From Alphaproteobacteria bacterium (lineage in GTDB: Bacteria > Pseudomonadota > Alphaproteobacteria > GCA-2731375), in assembly GCA_028281075.1 (NCBI GenBank), contig JANQKO010000167.1:1-7499 (forward strand): 7,499 nucleotides of DNA, written 5' to 3'. Every line of letters starts with the position of its first letter. The first letter of the stretch is position 1. The position numbers and the translations under genes are program-made. Below are positions 5,909 to 7,499 of the stretch, piece by piece. A model generated the notes under the pieces. The model had not been told where the DNA came from. It did no database searches and saw only the letters and a program-made list of their open reading frames with translations.

Positions 5909-6481
5909 ATGGCCACGTTATATAAAGGCGCTGGTCCAGCTACACATTTCGCGATCAACGATGCCAGAATTTCCGGTTTTGTTCCGGTCAAGCCCTCAGC
6001 AACACATAGCAAGAATCAGATTGTCGATCACATTCGACACGGTCCGCTAAATCCGGGTTCGCCCTATATCTCGCTAAGCGCGTCTTTCACCGTTGCTTAT
6101 GAATACGCGCTGGTGGGGCGACATCCTGCATCCACTGCCCATCCCGGCTATGTCTACCACATAGACCTGCCTGCTAATTTGCCACAGACGACAACGCTAC
6201 TTGATCCAATCAAGGAAATCGGCGCATCCGTCGGCCTGCCACACAATTCAGTCCCGTATCAGCATGATGGTTGGCCGGACTTTCTCTTGGGCGTGATAGA
6301 CCCGCACGGCCATCGGGCCGCACTGCAAAAGAATGTTCGACAGCCAGGAGGCGCGACGCTAACTGCGGCCAATCTAACGCCGGAACTCGAGGCGTTGACA
6401 CGCGCTCTCCGGGATGCGGAGGTGCTCGTACTGGGAGCAATCCCGCAAGGTGCCATTGTCATGCGACAACAGATCCCTTAG
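5909..6481 (+). CDS. ADP-ribosyltransferase-fold protein, cholera-toxin/pierisin-like motifs
   Basis: This 190-residue protein shows the ordered landmarks of R-S-E ADP-ribosyltransferases, aligned from memory to cholera toxin A1. Near the N-terminus, LYKGAG (4-9) corresponds to LYRADS. In the middle, YISLSASFTVAYEYA (53-67) corresponds to the YVSTS segment, followed by GYVYHIDLP (80-88). Near the C-terminus, DAEVLVLGAIPQGAI (169-183) corresponds to EQEVSALGGIPYSQI. Glu171 would be the catalytic glutamate and Ser55/Ser57 the STS serines. The usual NAD-binding arginine is Lys6 here, and the first Glu of E-x-E is Asp169, so activity is uncertain. There is no signal peptide, membrane helix or delivery domain, so it is a lone catalytic-type domain. 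The ATG at 5909 has only a G-run (5896-5901) as ribosome binding site. It sits in the AT-richer island, downstream of the small acidic gene and convergent with the dehydrogenase 37 bases away. It could be a toxin, an effector remnant or a catalytically dead homologue. Confidence 0.72.
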   Translation: MATLYKGAGPATHFAINDARISGFVPVKPSATHSKNQIVDHIRHGPLNPGSPYISLSASFTVAYEYALVGRHPASTAHPGYVYHIDLPANLPQTTTLLDPIKEIGASVGLPHNSVPYQHDGWPDFLLGVIDPHGHRAALQKNVRQPGGATLTAANLTPELEALTRALRDAEVLVLGAIPQGAIVMRQQIP

Positions 6482-6518
6482 TCAATTTGAAGGCCAGAAA
6501 TTCGACGGCCAGAGCGGC

Positions 6519-7439
6519 TTAGGCGGCCAACGCGGCCGCGACTTGATCGAGGCCGGCAGGGGTGTCGCTGAGCAGCAGGTTGGCGGTGGCCACTTCGAAC
6601 GGGCCGTCGTCGAGGCCGAGGGGGTCGCGCGGGCGGAGGCGGTGGTCGATGGCGAGGCGGGCGAGCAGCAGGCGGCGGGCATCGCCGGTCTCCTCGGCCA
6701 TCAGCGCGCCCTCGCTCGCCAGCAGCACGGCCGACATGGCGTGGTAGAGGGCATTCGAGGCCTGGCGGGCGAAGGGTTCGTTTTCGGCCTTCGAGGCGAC
6801 CTCGCCGGCGTAGCGGACGGCGCGGTCGACCAGCGCCGCGAGCTCGCCGCGGAACTGGCCGGGCACGCTGTCGGCCTTGTCGAGGGTGTCGTGCAGGGTC
6901 TCGCTCAGGGCCTCGTGCGCCATCTCCTTGGGGATCGCGCGGCCGGTGATGTCCAGCGCGTTGATCGACGAGGTGCCTTCCCAGAGCACGCCGAGATGGG
7001 CGTCGCGCACGAGGCGCGCGTTGACCCAGTCCTCGATATAGCCGTTGCCGCCGCGCGCCTCCATGGCCGCCGTCGCCACCTTGACGTTGTCGCGGGCGGT
7101 GCGGAACTTCAACAGCGGCGTGACGATGCGCAGCGTGCGCCGGGCCAGCGCGTCGCCGGTGTCGGCGCGGGCCATCACCGCGGCGGCGAACAGCGCCACC
7201 GACAGGGCCTGCTCGGTCGGCAGCATGATCTTCATGAGCTGCCGGCGCATCAACGGGTGCTCGACGATGGTCTTGCCGAAGGCGACGCGGTTGCGTGCCA
7301 CGGCCATGGCCTCGTTCAGGCAGCGCCGCATCATCGCCGCGGCGCGCACGCCGTGCGAAATCCGGCTGAGGTTCACCTGGTCCATCATCTGCTTCAGGCC
7401 GCGGCCTTCCTCGCCCATGAGATAGGCTTCCGCGCCCTC
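6519..7439 (-). pseudogene. AidB-like acyl-CoA dehydrogenase, C-terminal half; frame breaks at a strand flip
   Basis: This flavoenzyme family oxidises acyl-CoA thioesters. Members related to AidB and DmdC are, from memory, about 540-600 residues, of which only about 306 are present. Residues counted from the ATG at 7418 (internal, not a true start): SRISHGVRAAAMMRR (18-32), RVAFGKTI (44-51), EARGGNGYIED (120-130) and LWEGTSSINALD (145-156), whose Glu147 matches the catalytic Glu of the Y/W-EGT motif. A C-terminal helical region follows (about 160-299). Upstream of the ATG the frame reads EGAEAYL, the normal family sequence, up to 7439. Beyond that the minus strand stops making family sense, while the expected preceding residues appear on the plus strand (7442-7498). 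The gene is therefore broken, rearranged or misassembled. Its stop is 37 bases from that of the ADP-ribosyltransferase-like gene, so the two converge. It could be intact in the real genome. Confidence 0.85.
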
Positions 7440-7441
7440 GC

Positions 7442-7498
7442 ATCGTCCGCCTGAAGGACAAGCTGGGCTCGCGCTCCATGGCCTCGGGCGAGGTCCGC
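7442..7498 (+). pseudogene. Inverted fragment of the same acyl-CoA dehydrogenase
   Basis: The plus strand encodes IVRLKDKLGSRSMASGEVR, which is the segment expected directly before EGAEAYLMGEEG in AidB-like acyl-CoA dehydrogenases. The frame runs without a stop to the window edge. Joined with one aromatic residue, it would meet the minus-strand half with nothing missing. The match is by recollection of the family, not by alignment. It is too short to judge codon use. Confidence 0.65.
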
Positions 7499-7499
7499 T

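Noticed and set aside
5823..6501. 9-base direct repeat GCCAGAAAT at 5823-5831 and 6493-6501 flanking the ADP-ribosyltransferase-like gene, possible target duplication
   Set aside because: A 9-base match within about 700 bases is close to chance expectation, and there is no transposase or terminal inverted repeat.
6414..7454. Long plus-strand open frame (346 codons) opposite the acyl-CoA dehydrogenase
   Set aside because: It is a shadow of the dehydrogenase; composition is Gly/Ala/Arg/His/Gln-rich and it starts inside the ADP-ribosyltransferase-like gene.
1..7499. CRISPR array, tRNA, rRNA, insertion sequence or riboswitch
   Set aside because: I searched by eye and found no regularly spaced repeats, no tRNA-like cloverleaf or T-loop consensus, no transposase frame and no recognisable riboswitch core.

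Overview
The window looks like a piece of a high-GC alphaproteobacterial chromosome. The evidence is strong G/C bias at third codon positions, long antisense shadow ORFs, a gshB of alphaproteobacterial type and a ComM/YifB gene in the same neighbourhood. This placement is inferred from gene content and composition; no rRNA, tRNA or other taxonomic marker is present. Both ends of the window cut through genes.

Layout, left to right. (1) 2-616 (+): 3' part of a SirB1-type transglutaminase-like/TPR protein. (2) 687-1652 (+): glutathione synthetase gshB, with a good sigma-70-like promoter in the short gap before it. (3) 1751-2548 (+): a TauE/SafE (TSUP) permease. (4) 2557-3306 (-): a type I methionine aminopeptidase with all metal ligands, converging on the permease with only 8 bases between the stops. 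(5) 3568-3702 (+): a 44-residue single-pass membrane protein in the divergent gap. (6) 3806-5326 (+): comM/yifB, preceded by a promoter-like pair and a 20-base near-palindrome. (7) 5327-6481: an AT-richer island with two small genes of unlike codon use. One encodes a 91-residue very acidic protein (5535-5810, excellent ribosome binding site). The other encodes a 190-residue protein (5909-6481) whose motifs match the cholera-toxin/pierisin-like ADP-ribosyltransferase fold. Each has its own promoter-like sequence. (8) 6519-7439 (-): C-terminal half of an AidB-like acyl-CoA dehydrogenase.

Most of the window is ordinary housekeeping: glutathione synthesis, anion transport, N-terminal methionine removal and a DNA-processing AAA+ helicase. 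Two things stand out. First, the acyl-CoA dehydrogenase coding sequence flips strand at about 7440. The residues that should precede the minus-strand half are encoded on the plus strand in 7442-7498. This is either a local inversion, an inverted duplication or a chimeric/fold-back assembly join. Second, the island after comM carries a compact ADP-ribosyltransferase-like protein with lysine at the usual first catalytic arginine. Just upstream is a small acidic protein, an arrangement that could be a toxin with its antitoxin or immunity partner. That pairing is inference only.
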